From Streptomyces capitiformicae (GTDB lineage: Bacteria; Actinomycetota; Actinomycetes; Streptomycetales; Streptomycetaceae), in assembly GCF_002214185.1 (NCBI RefSeq), contig NZ_CP022161.1:4153767-4217766 (forward strand): a stretch of 64,000 nucleotides of DNA, read 5' to 3'. The translations under genes were made by a program, and so were the position numbers. This document shows, in pieces, positions 25,469 through 34,623 of this stretch. Position 1 is the first letter of the stretch; every line of letters starts with the position of its first letter. The notes under the pieces are model-generated. The model did no database searches. It saw only the letters and a program-made list of their open reading frames with translations, and was not told where the DNA came from.

Positions 25469-26362
25469 ATGGTGCGGCGCATCGACGTGACCGGAGCGGG
25501 TGGCGTAAGTCTCGCTGCCTGGGAGTACGGCGACCCGCCCAAGCCCGGGGAGAAGGCCGGGGACAGGGCGCAGGACGAGCTCGGTGAGAGCCCGCCGCGG
25601 CCGGGTGTGCTGTTATTGCACGGCCTCATGGGCCGTGCCTCGCACTGGGCACCCACCGCCCGCTGGCTCTCCGAGCGGCACCGCGCCGTCGCGCTCGACC
25701 AGCGCGGCCACGGCCAGAGCGAGAAGCCCGAGCAGGCCGCCTACACCCGTGAGGCCTACGTCGAGGACGCCGAGGCCGCCGTCGAACAGCTCGGCCTCGC
25801 CCCCGTCGTCCTCATCGGCCACGCCATGGGCGCGCTGACCGCCTGGCAACTGGCCGCCAAACGCCCCGACCTGGTGCGCGGCCTGATCATCTGCGACATG
25901 CGGGCCTCGGCGCTGGGCGCCGCCTCGCAGCGCGAATGGGAGAGCTGGTTCAAGGCCTGGCCGCTGCCCTTCGCCACCCTCGCCGACGTCCGCAAGTGGT
26001 TCGGCGAGGACGACCCCTGGGTGGAGCGCCCGAACCCCTCCCGGGGCGAGTTCTACGCCGAGGTCATGCAGGAGAGCGCCGACGGCTGGCGGCCCGTCTT
26101 CGACCCCGAGCAGATGCTCACGACCCGCGAGACCTGGGTGTACGACGCGCACTGGGAGGAGCTCACCCAGGTCCAGTGCCCCGCCCTCGTCGTCCGCGGC
26201 CTCGACGGCGAACTGGGCCGCGCCGAGTCCCAGGAAATGGTCCGCGTCCTGCCCCACGGCCAGTACGCCGAGGTCGCCGACGCCGGCCACCTCGTCCACT
26301 ACGACCAGCCCGACGCCTGGCGCGCGGCGATAGAGCCGTTCCTGGACGGCTTCACGCACTGA
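25469..26362 (+). CDS. alpha/beta-hydrolase-fold protein lacking the nucleophile
   Basis: A 297-residue alpha/beta hydrolase: HG oxyanion region LLLHGLMGRASHW, ALDQRGHGQSEKP, elbow VLIGHAMGALTAW, and a late histidine ADAGHLVHYDQP. The nucleophile elbow is G-H-A-M-G instead of G-x-S-x-G, so the serine is replaced by alanine and ordinary esterase chemistry is unlikely; a binding or regulatory role, or a cofactor-free dioxygenase-type reaction, could remain. Codon 49 is TTA (25613-25615), which in Streptomyces needs the bldA tRNA, so expression may be developmentally delayed. Confidence 0.82.
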   Translation: MVRRIDVTGAGGVSLAAWEYGDPPKPGEKAGDRAQDELGESPPRPGVLLLHGLMGRASHWAPTARWLSERHRAVALDQRGHGQSEKPEQAAYTREAYVEDAEAAVEQLGLAPVVLIGHAMGALTAWQLAAKRPDLVRGLIICDMRASALGAASQREWESWFKAWPLPFATLADVRKWFGEDDPWVERPNPSRGEFYAEVMQESADGWRPVFDPEQMLTTRETWVYDAHWEELTQVQCPALVVRGLDGELGRAESQEMVRVLPHGQYAEVADAGHLVHYDQPDAWRAAIEPFLDGFTH

Positions 26363-26752
26363 ACGCCCGCACGAAGCGCGGCGCTCGGCGCATTGGCTCT
26401 GTCAGCGTTCGGTGGCCCCACTGGCCGGCCGCCGCCGACCGCTCCGCCGCCACCACCGGGGCCGCGTCAGCGAATGCCGACCCCACCCGCCGACCCCACC
26501 CGCCGACCCGCACCTTGAGCACGCCGGTGGGCGGGGCCACTTCCCAGTGCCGAAGCCGGCGATGGGCAGTTCTGTCCCAGCCGCACGCCGTGCGGGGCGC
26601 GAGTTCACCGCTGAACTCACCGCGAACGAGGCGGATCGCCGAGACAGAACTGCCCATCGCCGATCGCCCCCGAGCCCGAACACGGCCGGCCTCCGACGAC
26701 CCGCACTGCGAGCTCCTCGTGGACCTGACCGACTGGTGGACCCAGGGAGTCC
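26363..26752. other. 390-bp convergent intergenic region
   Basis: Between two convergent genes. It holds the inverted-repeat element at 26558-26661 and CGACCCCACCCGC repeated around 26478-26505. No gene supported. Confidence 0.6.
26558..26661. repeat. 104-bp MITE-like element with 19-bp terminal inverted repeats
   Basis: GGCGATGGGCAGTTCTGTC (26558-26576) and its exact complement at 26643-26661 bound a core with a second palindrome, GAGTTCA-CCGC-TGAACTC (26601-26618). The GGCAGTTCTGTC end and the CACGCCGTGC core recur at 1839-1910. Confidence 0.85.
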
Positions 26753-28363
26753 CTACCCCTTGCTCACCGCCGCCAGGATCTCCGGCAGCCGTGCAGCCGT
26801 CCGGGGCGCCGCCAGCCGTAGTCCCAGTGCGGTGAGCCCCGCCCCGTACGCCGTCCCCACCGGCAGCGCGGCCCATGCCCAGGCGTCGCCGCCCTCCGCC
26901 ACGTTGACCCAGATGACCAGGGCGATGACCGGCAGGCACAGCAGGGCCGACCCGACCATGCCGCCGAAGACGGAGATCCAGGCGAGGCCGGCCTGCCCGG
27001 GGGCGACGTTCCTGTAGCCCTCCTGCGGGATGGAGTACGGGAAGCGGGCGGAGGTCCAGGCGCCGGTCGCCAGCATCGCGCCGAGGAGGGCGAAGGAGAG
27101 GCCGAGCACCTCGGGCAGGGACTCCCAGTCGCCGAGCAGCGCGGTGGTCAGGACGGTCACGAGCGTGGCGTACGGCAGGGTGAGGGCGAGCAACGCCAGG
27201 GCGCGGCCCACGAGTTCGACGTACGCGTCCCGCGTGGAGGAGATCGTCATGGCGACCATCCAGAACGCGGAGGTGTCCTGCCCGAACTGGTTGTACATCA
27301 TGATTCCGAGCATCCCCGCCGCGAAGCAGGCGAAGTAGATCGAGCCGGTGCCCTGCACCGCGTTGAAGACGGGCACGATCAGCCCGATCGCGAGCGACGT
27401 CACCCATGCCGCCTTGGTCTTCGGATCCCGCCAGACGTACCGCAGGCTCCGCTCCATGACTGTTCCCGTGCGCCCGGCCGGCAGCAACCGGCTCAGCCCG
27501 GTCGAACGCGTCTTCGTCGCCCCCGCCTCGCCGACCTGCAACGTCGACCCGTCCGGCGAGGTCATCAGCCGCGTCAGTATCCGCGCCCACAGCCCCAGCA
27601 GCACCGCCAACGCGGCCGCGCCCAGCCCCAGTCGGGCCACCCCGACCCCGTACGCCCCCTTGCTCACCGAGTGCACCGCGCCGATCGCCGACGCCGGCGG
27701 CAGCCAGCCCAGTACGTCCGCCACCGGGTCGAGCTGCCCGAGCCCGGCCGAACTCAGCTGCTGTATGCCGAAGTTGACGACCTGGACGCCGACCGCGATG
27801 ACCAGTCCGCTCAGCACCGCCAGATCACGCCCCCGGCGGCTGCTCAGCAGCCGGATGTTGGCGGCGGCGACGGCCCGCGCCAGCGCCACGCAGCCGAGCA
27901 GAGCGAGCGGCACGGCGGCCACGGCGGTGACGTACGCGGCCGTCCCGTGCGCCGTCGCCACGACCGACCCGACCAGCACGCACACCGTGAACAGCGGCCC
28001 GATGCCCACCAACGAGGCCACCAGCAGCGCCCGTACGAGCGGCTGCGGCCGCAGCGGCAGCATCACCAGCCGGGTCGGGTCGAGGGTCTCGTCCCCGCTG
28101 GGGAAGAACAGCGGCATCACCGCCCACCCGAGCGCCAGCACAGCCACCAGCGGCACGGTCAGGGACGCCGCGTGCCCGACCCCGCGCAACGCGATCAGCC
28201 CGAGCAGCACAAGCGCCGCGAACACCAGCACGAACACCACGGACGCGAGATACGCGGCCCGCCGCCCGGCCGACTGCCGCAGCCCGTTCCGCAACAGCGA
28301 CAACTTCAGCCGTACGACGACGGGGGTGATCGACGCGGCCGTGGTGCCCGGCACGGGGCTCAC
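26753..28363 (-). CDS. ABC-2-type transporter permease
   Basis: A 536-residue polytopic membrane protein with about 12 hydrophobic helices, for example AAYLASVVFVLVFAALVLLG and SLTVPLVAVLALGWAVMPLF. Polar stretch TSPDGSTLQVGEAGATKTRS sits mid-protein before YVWRDPKTKAAWVTSLA. GTG start overlaps the stop of the ATPase gene as GTGA, so they form one exporter. Substrate unknown. Confidence 0.85.
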   Translation of the reverse strand: MSPVPGTTAASITPVVVRLKLSLLRNGLRQSAGRRAAYLASVVFVLVFAALVLLGLIALRGVGHAASLTVPLVAVLALGWAVMPLFFPSGDETLDPTRLVMLPLRPQPLVRALLVASLVGIGPLFTVCVLVGSVVATAHGTAAYVTAVAAVPLALLGCVALARAVAAANIRLLSSRRGRDLAVLSGLVIAVGVQVVNFGIQQLSSAGLGQLDPVADVLGWLPPASAIGAVHSVSKGAYGVGVARLGLGAAALAVLLGLWARILTRLMTSPDGSTLQVGEAGATKTRSTGLSRLLPAGRTGTVMERSLRYVWRDPKTKAAWVTSLAIGLIVPVFNAVQGTGSIYFACFAAGMLGIMMYNQFGQDTSAFWMVAMTISSTRDAYVELVGRALALLALTLPYATLVTVLTTALLGDWESLPEVLGLSFALLGAMLATGAWTSARFPYSIPQEGYRNVAPGQAGLAWISVFGGMVGSALLCLPVIALVIWVNVAEGGDAWAWAALPVGTAYGAGLTALGLRLAAPRTAARLPEILAAVSKG

Positions 28364-29139
28364 CGTGCCGCCCCGCCGCCCAGCCAGTCCAGATCCGACG
28401 CGGTGTCCTGCCCGTTCGCCCCCACCAGCTCCAGGAACGCCTTCTGCAACGAGGGCGCGTCCCCCCGTACGTCGGCGAGCGGGCCGTGCGCGCGAATGCT
28501 GCCCGCGACCATCACGGCCACCCAGTCGCACAGCGACTCGACCAGCTCCATGACATGGGAGGAGAACACGACCGTCGCGCCGGAGGCGGTGTACCGCTCC
28601 AGCACACCCCGGATGGTCTGCGCCGACACCGGGTCCACACCCTCGAACGGCTCGTCCAGGAACAGCACTTCGGGGTTGTGGAGGAGGGCCGCGGCCAGCC
28701 CGATCTTCTTCCGCATGCCCGTCGAGTAGTCGACGACGAGCTTGTGCTGGGCGCCCGCAAGGTCGAGGACGTCCAGCAGTTGAGCGGCCCGCCGGTCGAC
28801 CTCGGCGCCGGGCAACCCGCGCAACCGCCCTGTGTAGGAGAGGAGTTCACGCCCCGTCAGCCGCTCGAAGAGCCGCAATCCCTCCGGCAGGACACCGATA
28901 CGGGCCTTCACCTCGACCGGGTCCCGCCACACGTCATGCCCGACGACTTCCACGACCCCGTGATCGGGCCGCAACAGCCCGGTGACCATGGAGAGGGTGG
29001 TGGTCTTCCCGGCCCCGTTGGGCCCGACCAGCCCGATGAACCGCCCGGCGGGCAGCGCCAGATCGATCCCGGCGACGGCGACTTGGGGTCCGAACCGCTT
29101 CCAGAGCCCTTGGACGCGTACGGCGATGGCAACACTCAC
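28360..29139 (-). CDS. ABC transporter ATP-binding protein
   Basis: A 259-residue ABC ATPase of the ABC-2/CcmA group: Walker A GLVGPNGAGKTTTL, Q-loop GVLPEGLRLFERLTG, signature YSTGMRKKIGLAAALLHNPE, Walker B VLFLDEPFEGVDP, H-loop VVFSSHVMEL. The signature is STGMR rather than LSGGQ, which is usual in this subgroup. It drives the permease encoded by the overlapping next gene. Confidence 0.92.
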   Translation of the reverse strand: MSVAIAVRVQGLWKRFGPQVAVAGIDLALPAGRFIGLVGPNGAGKTTTLSMVTGLLRPDHGVVEVVGHDVWRDPVEVKARIGVLPEGLRLFERLTGRELLSYTGRLRGLPGAEVDRRAAQLLDVLDLAGAQHKLVVDYSTGMRKKIGLAAALLHNPEVLFLDEPFEGVDPVSAQTIRGVLERYTASGATVVFSSHVMELVESLCDWVAVMVAGSIRAHGPLADVRGDAPSLQKAFLELVGANGQDTASDLDWLGGGAAR

Positions 29140-29201
29140 GCCGGGTGCTCCTTCCGGTCCAGGGCGCCCCCAGCCTGCCCAGGGGCGCGGCGCCCGGAGC
29201 G

Positions 29202-29885
29202 TTACCGGCGCCCGTCCCTACCGCACGCATACGCGAGCGGCGAGATCAATTCCTCGGCATCGGGCAGCCATCGATTCGCGGGCGTGGGCCGCCGGGCCCA
29301 CTGCACGGCCCCACGCGACCCGTACCGAGTCGGCGGAGCCGCCACATACTCGCCCTCACCCAACGACTTGAGATCGAGCGCGAGCGGCGACCAGCCCAAC
29401 TTCCGTACCAGATCAGGGACCTTGACCGACGCGCCCGGCAGTACGAAGAACTGCATACGGCGGTCCGGCGTCCAGGTCACCGGCCCCAGTGTCAGATCCA
29501 TACGCTCCATGCGGGCCAGCGCCAGCAGCCCCGCGGTCTCGGGAACGTCGATCGTGTCGAACGTACGCCCCGTCGGCAGCAGGATCGACGCGGTCGGCTG
29601 CTTGGACCAGAGACGGCGTGCGACGGTCGCACTGCCTGTCGCCTGGGTCGCCCAGTCCTCGCGCGCCGGGTGCGCGCCGGGGGTGGCACACGCGGCATTG
29701 CCGCAGGAGCAGTGCTGCACCCCGTCGACGGCTTCCAGCCAGGTGCCGGGAAACACGTCCCAGTGGCGTTCTTCGGCGTATCGAACGGCGGTGTCCAGCA
29801 GCGTTTCACCACGCTGCTTCGGGATTTGGGCAGCTTCAGGGCCCGCGATGGTCTCTTCCACGATGAACACAACTCTAGCGGTCAT
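29202..29885 (-). CDS. bifunctional DNA primase/polymerase (prim-pol) domain protein
   Basis: A 227-residue single-domain protein related to the archaeo-eukaryotic primase prim-pol N-terminal domain: ETLLDTAVRYAEERHWDVFPG, a cysteine pair GVQHCSCGNAACATPGAHPA, DWATQATG, ILLPTGRTFDTIDVPETAG, and KVPDLVRKLGWSP. No helicase domain follows, and the catalytic acidic motif seems weak, so it is likely not a replicative primase. Such stand-alone copies are conserved in Streptomyces chromosomes; role unknown. Confidence 0.75.
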   Translation of the reverse strand: MTARVVFIVEETIAGPEAAQIPKQRGETLLDTAVRYAEERHWDVFPGTWLEAVDGVQHCSCGNAACATPGAHPAREDWATQATGSATVARRLWSKQPTASILLPTGRTFDTIDVPETAGLLALARMERMDLTLGPVTWTPDRRMQFFVLPGASVKVPDLVRKLGWSPLALDLKSLGEGEYVAAPPTRYGSRGAVQWARRPTPANRWLPDAEELISPLAYACGRDGRR

Positions 29886-30213
29886 CAGGGGTTACGGAAG
29901 TCACATGCGCGGGGGAGAGCACCGTCGACGGAGCCGGGGCGCATGGGTGCATGTGCGGGGGCGCGTGGGAGGGATCACGGAGTGAGCCGGGTAGCCACGT
30001 GTGGGGTACAGCATGCGTGTTTACCCCGGCAATCCTGGCATGTCTCGCATCTTCGGTATGTCGGCGGGGCATTGATCTTCGAGGCCGGATCTTTTCGATA
30101 TACGGGTACGCGCTTTCGGCGCGTACGGGTGACCGCGTGTGCGAAGGGTTCGACCGCTGAGGACACGTCAACTCGGTGCGTGGGCAAGGCACCACAGCCA
30201 CAGGGGGTACGCC
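29886..30213. promoter_or_regulatory. divergent promoter region with hairpin
   Basis: Separates the prim-pol gene from the NsdA-like regulator. GTACGCGC (30106-30113) and GCGCGTAC (30119-30126) form an 8-bp hairpin with loop TTTCG about 90 bp before the regulator's ATG. GGGGTA/TACCCC arms occur near 30001-30026. An AT-rich patch (TCTTTTCGATATACGGG) precedes the hairpin and may hold the promoter. Confidence 0.5.
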
Positions 30214-31596
30214 ATGGCCGCAAGGCCGCTCGTCGCCAGGCAGCCGAACGAACGACTGCAGGCGCTCATCCAGGAAGCGGGCTGCTCGAACGCGGGGCTG
30301 GCCCGGCGGGTCAACATGTGCGGCGCGGAGCACGGACTCGACCTGCGCTACGACAAGACGTCCGTCGCGCGCTGGCTGCGCGGACAGCAGCCGCGGGGCC
30401 GGGCGCCCGCGATCATCGCCGAGGCGCTGGGCCGCAAACTGGGCCGTACGGTCACGATCGACGAGATCGGCATGGCCAACGGCAAGAACCTCGCGTCCGG
30501 CGTCGGTCTCCAGTTCTCGCCGACGGTACTGGGGGCGATCGAGCAGGTCTGCGAGCTGTGGCGCAGCGACGTGGGGCGGCGGGACTTCCTCTCGGGGTCG
30601 TCCGTCGCCTCCTCCGCGCTCGTCGAGCCCAGCCGCGACTGGCTGATCTCCGCGCCGGACCCCCAGGTCGCGCGTTCGGCGGGGCCCCGGGTGGGGCTGC
30701 CCGACGTGGCGGCCGTGCGCGCGATGACCCAGGCGCTCGTCGACCTCGACCACCAGTACGGCAGCGGGCATGTACGGCCGGTCGTCGTGCACTACCTCAA
30801 CAGCGTCGTCTCCGGGCTGCTGGCCGGCTCCTACCGGGAGGCGGTGGGGCGGGAGCTGTTCGCCGCGGTCGCCCGGCTGACCGAGCTCGCCGGCTACATG
30901 GCCGTCGACACCGGGCAGCCCGGGCTCGCCCAGCGCTACTACATCCAGGCGCTCCGGCTCGCGCAGGCCGCGGGCGACCGCGCGTACGGCGGGTATGTGC
31001 TCGCCGCGTCCATGAGCCACCTCGCGGCGCAGCTCGGCAACCCGCGCGAGATCTCGCAGCTGGCGCGCGCGGCGCAGGAAGGGGCGCGGGGGCGGGCAAC
31101 CCCGCGTGCGGAGTCGATGTTCCACGCCGCGGAGGCGCGCGGACATGCGCTGATGGGCGACGCGCGCGCCGCGCAGACGGCGGCGGGGCGGGCCGTGGAG
31201 GCGCTGGAGGCGGCGGAACCGGCGTCCGGGGACGACCCGGCGTGGATCAAGCACTTCGACGAGGCCTATCTGGCCGACGAGTTGGCGCACTGCCACCGGG
31301 ATCTCGGGCAGGCGGAGGCCGCGGCGCGGCGGGCGGAGGAGTCGCTGGCCAAGCATCCCGAGTCGCGGGCTCGGCGGCGGGCGATCGGGTATGTGCTGCT
31401 CGCCACGGCGCAGGTGCAGCAGCGCGAGGTCGAGCAGGCATGCGCGACGGGGCTGAAGGCCGTGGAACTGCTGGAGTCGCTCCGGTCCAATCGGGGGGCC
31501 GAGTACCTGGAGGACTTCCAGCAGCGGTTGGAGCCGTTCCGGGAGGAGGCGGTGGTCAGGGAGTTCGGGGCGCGGATGGATCTTCAAGCGGCGTAG
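30214..31596 (+). CDS. NsdA-like regulator with TPR-type repeats
   Basis: A 460-residue protein. Residues about 10-80 form an XRE-like DNA-binding segment (NERLQALIQEAGCSNAGLAR, YDKTSVARWLRGQQPRGRAP), followed by SDVGRRDFLSGSSVASSALV and a helical TPR-like half (LGQAEAAARRAEESLAKHPE). This is the architecture of the Streptomyces NsdA/NsdB family, whose founding member represses sporulation and antibiotic production in S. coelicolor. Whether this copy has that role is unknown. CAGGGGGT precedes the ATG. Confidence 0.8.
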   Translation: MAARPLVARQPNERLQALIQEAGCSNAGLARRVNMCGAEHGLDLRYDKTSVARWLRGQQPRGRAPAIIAEALGRKLGRTVTIDEIGMANGKNLASGVGLQFSPTVLGAIEQVCELWRSDVGRRDFLSGSSVASSALVEPSRDWLISAPDPQVARSAGPRVGLPDVAAVRAMTQALVDLDHQYGSGHVRPVVVHYLNSVVSGLLAGSYREAVGRELFAAVARLTELAGYMAVDTGQPGLAQRYYIQALRLAQAAGDRAYGGYVLAASMSHLAAQLGNPREISQLARAAQEGARGRATPRAESMFHAAEARGHALMGDARAAQTAAGRAVEALEAAEPASGDDPAWIKHFDEAYLADELAHCHRDLGQAEAAARRAEESLAKHPESRARRRAIGYVLLATAQVQQREVEQACATGLKAVELLESLRSNRGAEYLEDFQQRLEPFREEAVVREFGARMDLQAA

Positions 31597-31747
31597 GCGT
31601 TCCGTGGCGCTCCGGGTGGGGGCTGTGGTCGGCTTCGCGACCGCGGTGGAACGTGGCTGATCGCGTAGTTCCCCGCGCCCTTGGGGTGTGGGGGCTGCGA
31701 TAGCGTGAGGCGTCGATTCCGCAAGTCCCCCATTCGTAGGAGTCCCG

Positions 31748-33154
31748 GTGACGCAGAGTGGACAGGGCGGGGAGCCCTCGGCGCGGCCCGCGCACGAAGG
31801 CATCGTGCTGCCCTCCGACGGTGGCGCGCCCCTCCTGCCGGGGGATCTGCCCCCGGCTCCGGTCCCGCCCCGGTGGGGCACCGAGCCGCCTGCCGCCCAG
31901 CCACCGGTCGACTTGTGGAACGCCGCTCCGCCCATGCCGGAGTGGGGAGACCAGGGCGCTCAGGGCATGCCGTTGCCGCCGGAGGTGCTGTCGGCGTCGG
32001 GCGGTGCGCCGCTGCCGCCGGTCGTGCCGGTGGACGAGGGGGTCACGCAGTACATCCCGCCCGTGCCGTCGGGCGGTGCCATGCACGTGGACGAGGCGGC
32101 GACTCAGTACATACCGCCCATACCTCCCGCATCGGCAGCTCCCGCCGCGGAGGACGCCACGCAGTACCTGCCGCCGGTCGGGCCGGGCGCGTTGCCGCCG
32201 GAGGCGCCGTCCGACGCGACGACGTTCCTGGGGCGGGTACCGAACGCCGGCGCCGGGCCCTTGCCGCCCGCGCACGCCGCGCACCCGGACGCCGAGGCCA
32301 CGCAGTACATACCGCCGGTGGCCGCACAGCCCCAGCCCCGGTCGCAGCCGCAGCAGCAGGCGTACGGTGCGCCGCAGCAGCCGGACGTGTTCGACAGCCT
32401 CTTCCGGAGCGATTCGGGAGAGGCGGGGGGCACGCAGCAGCTGCCCCGGGTCGAGGCGCCGCCGGTCGCGCCGCCGCCGTACGGGGGGCGGGGTGCCGCG
32501 AGACGGGACGCCGGCGGAAGCGGTCGCAGCAACTTCCGCGTGCCCCTCATCGCGGGCGTCGGTGTCGTCATCGCCGCGCTCGGCATCGGGGCCGGTGCCC
32601 TCATGGGCGGGGCGTCGGGGGATGACGAGCAGAGCGAGAACAAGCCCGTGTCGGCGTCCGAGGTCGCGCCCGAGGGGTCGGCGTCCGCGTCGGCGGACCC
32701 GGCGAAGGAGCAAGCGGTCGCGCTGGACAAGCTGCTGGCGGACAGCGGCGCCAGCCGGAACTCCGTGATCAAGGCGGTCGCGAACATCAGGGCCTGCAAG
32801 AACCTGGGCCAGGCCGCCACCGATCTGCGCAACGCGGCCCAGCAGCGCAACGACCTGGTCACCCGCCTCGGCGGCCTGTCCGTCGACAAGCTGCCGGACA
32901 ACGCCGCCCTGACCACCGCGCTCACGAATGCCTGGAAGGCCTCCGCCTCGGCCGACAACCACTACGCCGCGTGGGCCGACCAGGTCGCCGGGAAGAAGGG
33001 CTGCAGGAAGGGGCAGGCCCGCAGCACCGGACAGACCCAGGCCGGTAACCAGGCCAGCGCCACGGCGAGCACCGAGAAGACGAAGGCCGCAAAGCTGTGG
33101 AACGCGATCGCCTCCACCCACGGCCTGACGCAACGCCAGGCGGGACAGCTCTAG
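31748..33154 (+). CDS. proline-rich single-pass membrane protein with ATQYIPP repeats
   Basis: A 468-residue protein. Residues 1-245 are proline-rich and disordered, with (V/A)TQYIPPV or variants at about residues 99, 118, 137, 186 and a degenerate ATTFLGRV at 160. One transmembrane helix follows (RVPLIAGVGVVIAALGIGAG, about 258-280), then an extracellular helical domain of about 170 residues. The regular Thr-Gln repeats in the cytosolic half look like Ser/Thr-kinase or FHA-binding sites. GTG start follows GTAGGAG. Function unknown. Confidence 0.7.
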   Translation: MTQSGQGGEPSARPAHEGIVLPSDGGAPLLPGDLPPAPVPPRWGTEPPAAQPPVDLWNAAPPMPEWGDQGAQGMPLPPEVLSASGGAPLPPVVPVDEGVTQYIPPVPSGGAMHVDEAATQYIPPIPPASAAPAAEDATQYLPPVGPGALPPEAPSDATTFLGRVPNAGAGPLPPAHAAHPDAEATQYIPPVAAQPQPRSQPQQQAYGAPQQPDVFDSLFRSDSGEAGGTQQLPRVEAPPVAPPPYGGRGAARRDAGGSGRSNFRVPLIAGVGVVIAALGIGAGALMGGASGDDEQSENKPVSASEVAPEGSASASADPAKEQAVALDKLLADSGASRNSVIKAVANIRACKNLGQAATDLRNAAQQRNDLVTRLGGLSVDKLPDNAALTTALTNAWKASASADNHYAAWADQVAGKKGCRKGQARSTGQTQAGNQASATASTEKTKAAKLWNAIASTHGLTQRQAGQL

Positions 33155-33186
33155 TCCGCGGCTGGTCCGCGGCTGGTCAGCGGCTA
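33154..33186. repeat. 11-bp tandem repeat between two convergent stops
   Basis: GTCCGCGGCTG occurs twice, then GTCAGCGGCTA. The first base belongs to one gene's TAG stop, and the last three (CTA) are the stop of the convergent gene. Confidence 0.9.
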
Positions 33187-34494
33187 GGTGGCGTCCACCA
33201 GGGTCTTCTCCACGTTCACGAAGCCCCGCCGCGCTGCGACCAGTTGACCCTTCCGTACGACCTGGAAGGTGACCTCGGGGTTGATCAGGCGGGGGAAGTT
33301 CGCGGCCGCGATGAGGTCCTCGAAGCGCCAACGGAGCTTCGGGGTGAGCCCGCCGGTGTCGACCTCCAGGCCGTTGTCGAGGGCGTGGCGGATCGCGACG
33401 GACGTCACGTCGCCGTCGCCGATCTTCTCGATGGCGGCCTTCAGCACGGTGTACGCGATCCAGGTGGTCTGCACGCCCGGGTCGGCCGGGTCGATCCGGT
33501 TGTCCTCGAAGGCGTACTCCCGGATCACGTTCTTCATCTTGTCCCAGCGCTTGTCGGTCTCCACCGGGTACCAGCCGGTGACGAACGACCCCTCGTACGG
33601 CCCCGACCTGCCGCCGGTCGCGTCGATCACCGTCTGGTCGACGCTGCCGAGGACGGTGCCCGTGCGGACGGCGGGGTAGTCGTCGCGGTCGCGGCGGAAG
33701 GAGTCCATGAAGGTGAAGGTGCGGTCGCCGAGCGCGGGTACGACGCATCCTTCCTTGGCGGGGTTGGTGCCGGCCCGCTGGAGGGCCTGCCGGGCGTGGC
33801 TCGAGTACTCGGTCGCGTCCTCGGCGGCCAGCTGGTCGGAGGCCTTGCCGTGGCCCTTCGCCTCCAACCCCGAGTTCAGGAGCAGCGGGAGCTGGTCGCC
33901 GGCGATCGAGTCGGGGCGTATGAGGGCGACGGGGCCGCAGTCCTGCGCGAGTTGTTCGCCGAGGCCGGCCATGAGCGAGGCCTGGCCGCCGTTGACCGGG
34001 TAGGAGAGCGAACTGGCGAACTCGTCGGCCGTGACGCCGTAGCCTCCGATGTACGGGATGCCCGCGGACTCCAGCGGGGCGAGGAAGGAGCGGCCGTGCT
34101 GGCTGTAGGAGCCGACGACCGCGACGACGTTCTCCTTGGCCGCGCGGCGGGCGCACTTCGCGGCGGAGACGGTGTTGTTCCGGTCGTTGCAGGTGAGGAT
34201 CTTGAGCTCGCGGCCGTTGATGCCGCCGTTGGCGTTGATCCAGCGGGCGTAGGCCTGGGCCATGGCCGGCATGCCGGGCTTGTTGGTGGCGGCGGTGTCC
34301 TGCGGGGCCCAGGTCATGACGGTGACGGAGCCGTCCCCGGAACCCACCGTGGTACCAGGGATGACCCCGCACCCGACGACGAGTGACGCACAGGCCGCCA
34401 GTGTGGTGGCTCTGGCCAGGCCTTTCGTGATGCTTTTGGTGACGCCTTGAGCATGGGGGGTCCGTCGTGCTTGGCGTGCCTCGAAGCCGGTCAT
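33184..34494 (-). CDS. ABC transporter substrate-binding lipoprotein (branched-chain amino acid type)
   Basis: A 436-residue periplasmic-binding-protein-like lipoprotein. The N-terminus has a lipobox (LVVGCG) after a hydrophobic stretch LARATTLAACAS. The mature protein fits the Leu/Ile/Val-binding Peripla_BP_6 fold: NGGINGRELKILTCNDRNN, KCARRAAKENVVAVVGSYSQ, PYIGGYGVTADEFASSLSYP, VKAAIEKIGDGDV-like end. No permease or ATPase is adjacent, so it is an orphan binding protein or sensor. ATG at 34494 leaves a long n-region; no better start found. Confidence 0.82.
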   Translation of the reverse strand: MTGFEARQARRTPHAQGVTKSITKGLARATTLAACASLVVGCGVIPGTTVGSGDGSVTVMTWAPQDTAATNKPGMPAMAQAYARWINANGGINGRELKILTCNDRNNTVSAAKCARRAAKENVVAVVGSYSQHGRSFLAPLESAGIPYIGGYGVTADEFASSLSYPVNGGQASLMAGLGEQLAQDCGPVALIRPDSIAGDQLPLLLNSGLEAKGHGKASDQLAAEDATEYSSHARQALQRAGTNPAKEGCVVPALGDRTFTFMDSFRRDRDDYPAVRTGTVLGSVDQTVIDATGGRSGPYEGSFVTGWYPVETDKRWDKMKNVIREYAFEDNRIDPADPGVQTTWIAYTVLKAAIEKIGDGDVTSVAIRHALDNGLEVDTGGLTPKLRWRFEDLIAAANFPRLINPEVTFQVVRKGQLVAARRGFVNVEKTLVDAT

Positions 34495-34623
34495 GGGTCC
34501 GCACGATTCCGCCGCATCACCAACCTGTGCGTGCCGGATGGTCAACGCGAGGTGGCCAAAAGGTGAATTACGGAAGGCTACGATCGTATTTTCGAGAAGT
34601 TTGAGAGAGGAAAGCACGATCTG

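Noticed and set aside
29145..31703. 852-codon plus-strand open frame
   Set aside because: It is a shadow across the prim-pol gene, the promoter region and the NsdA-like gene; Gly/Arg-rich with no domain, in the wrong codon phase.
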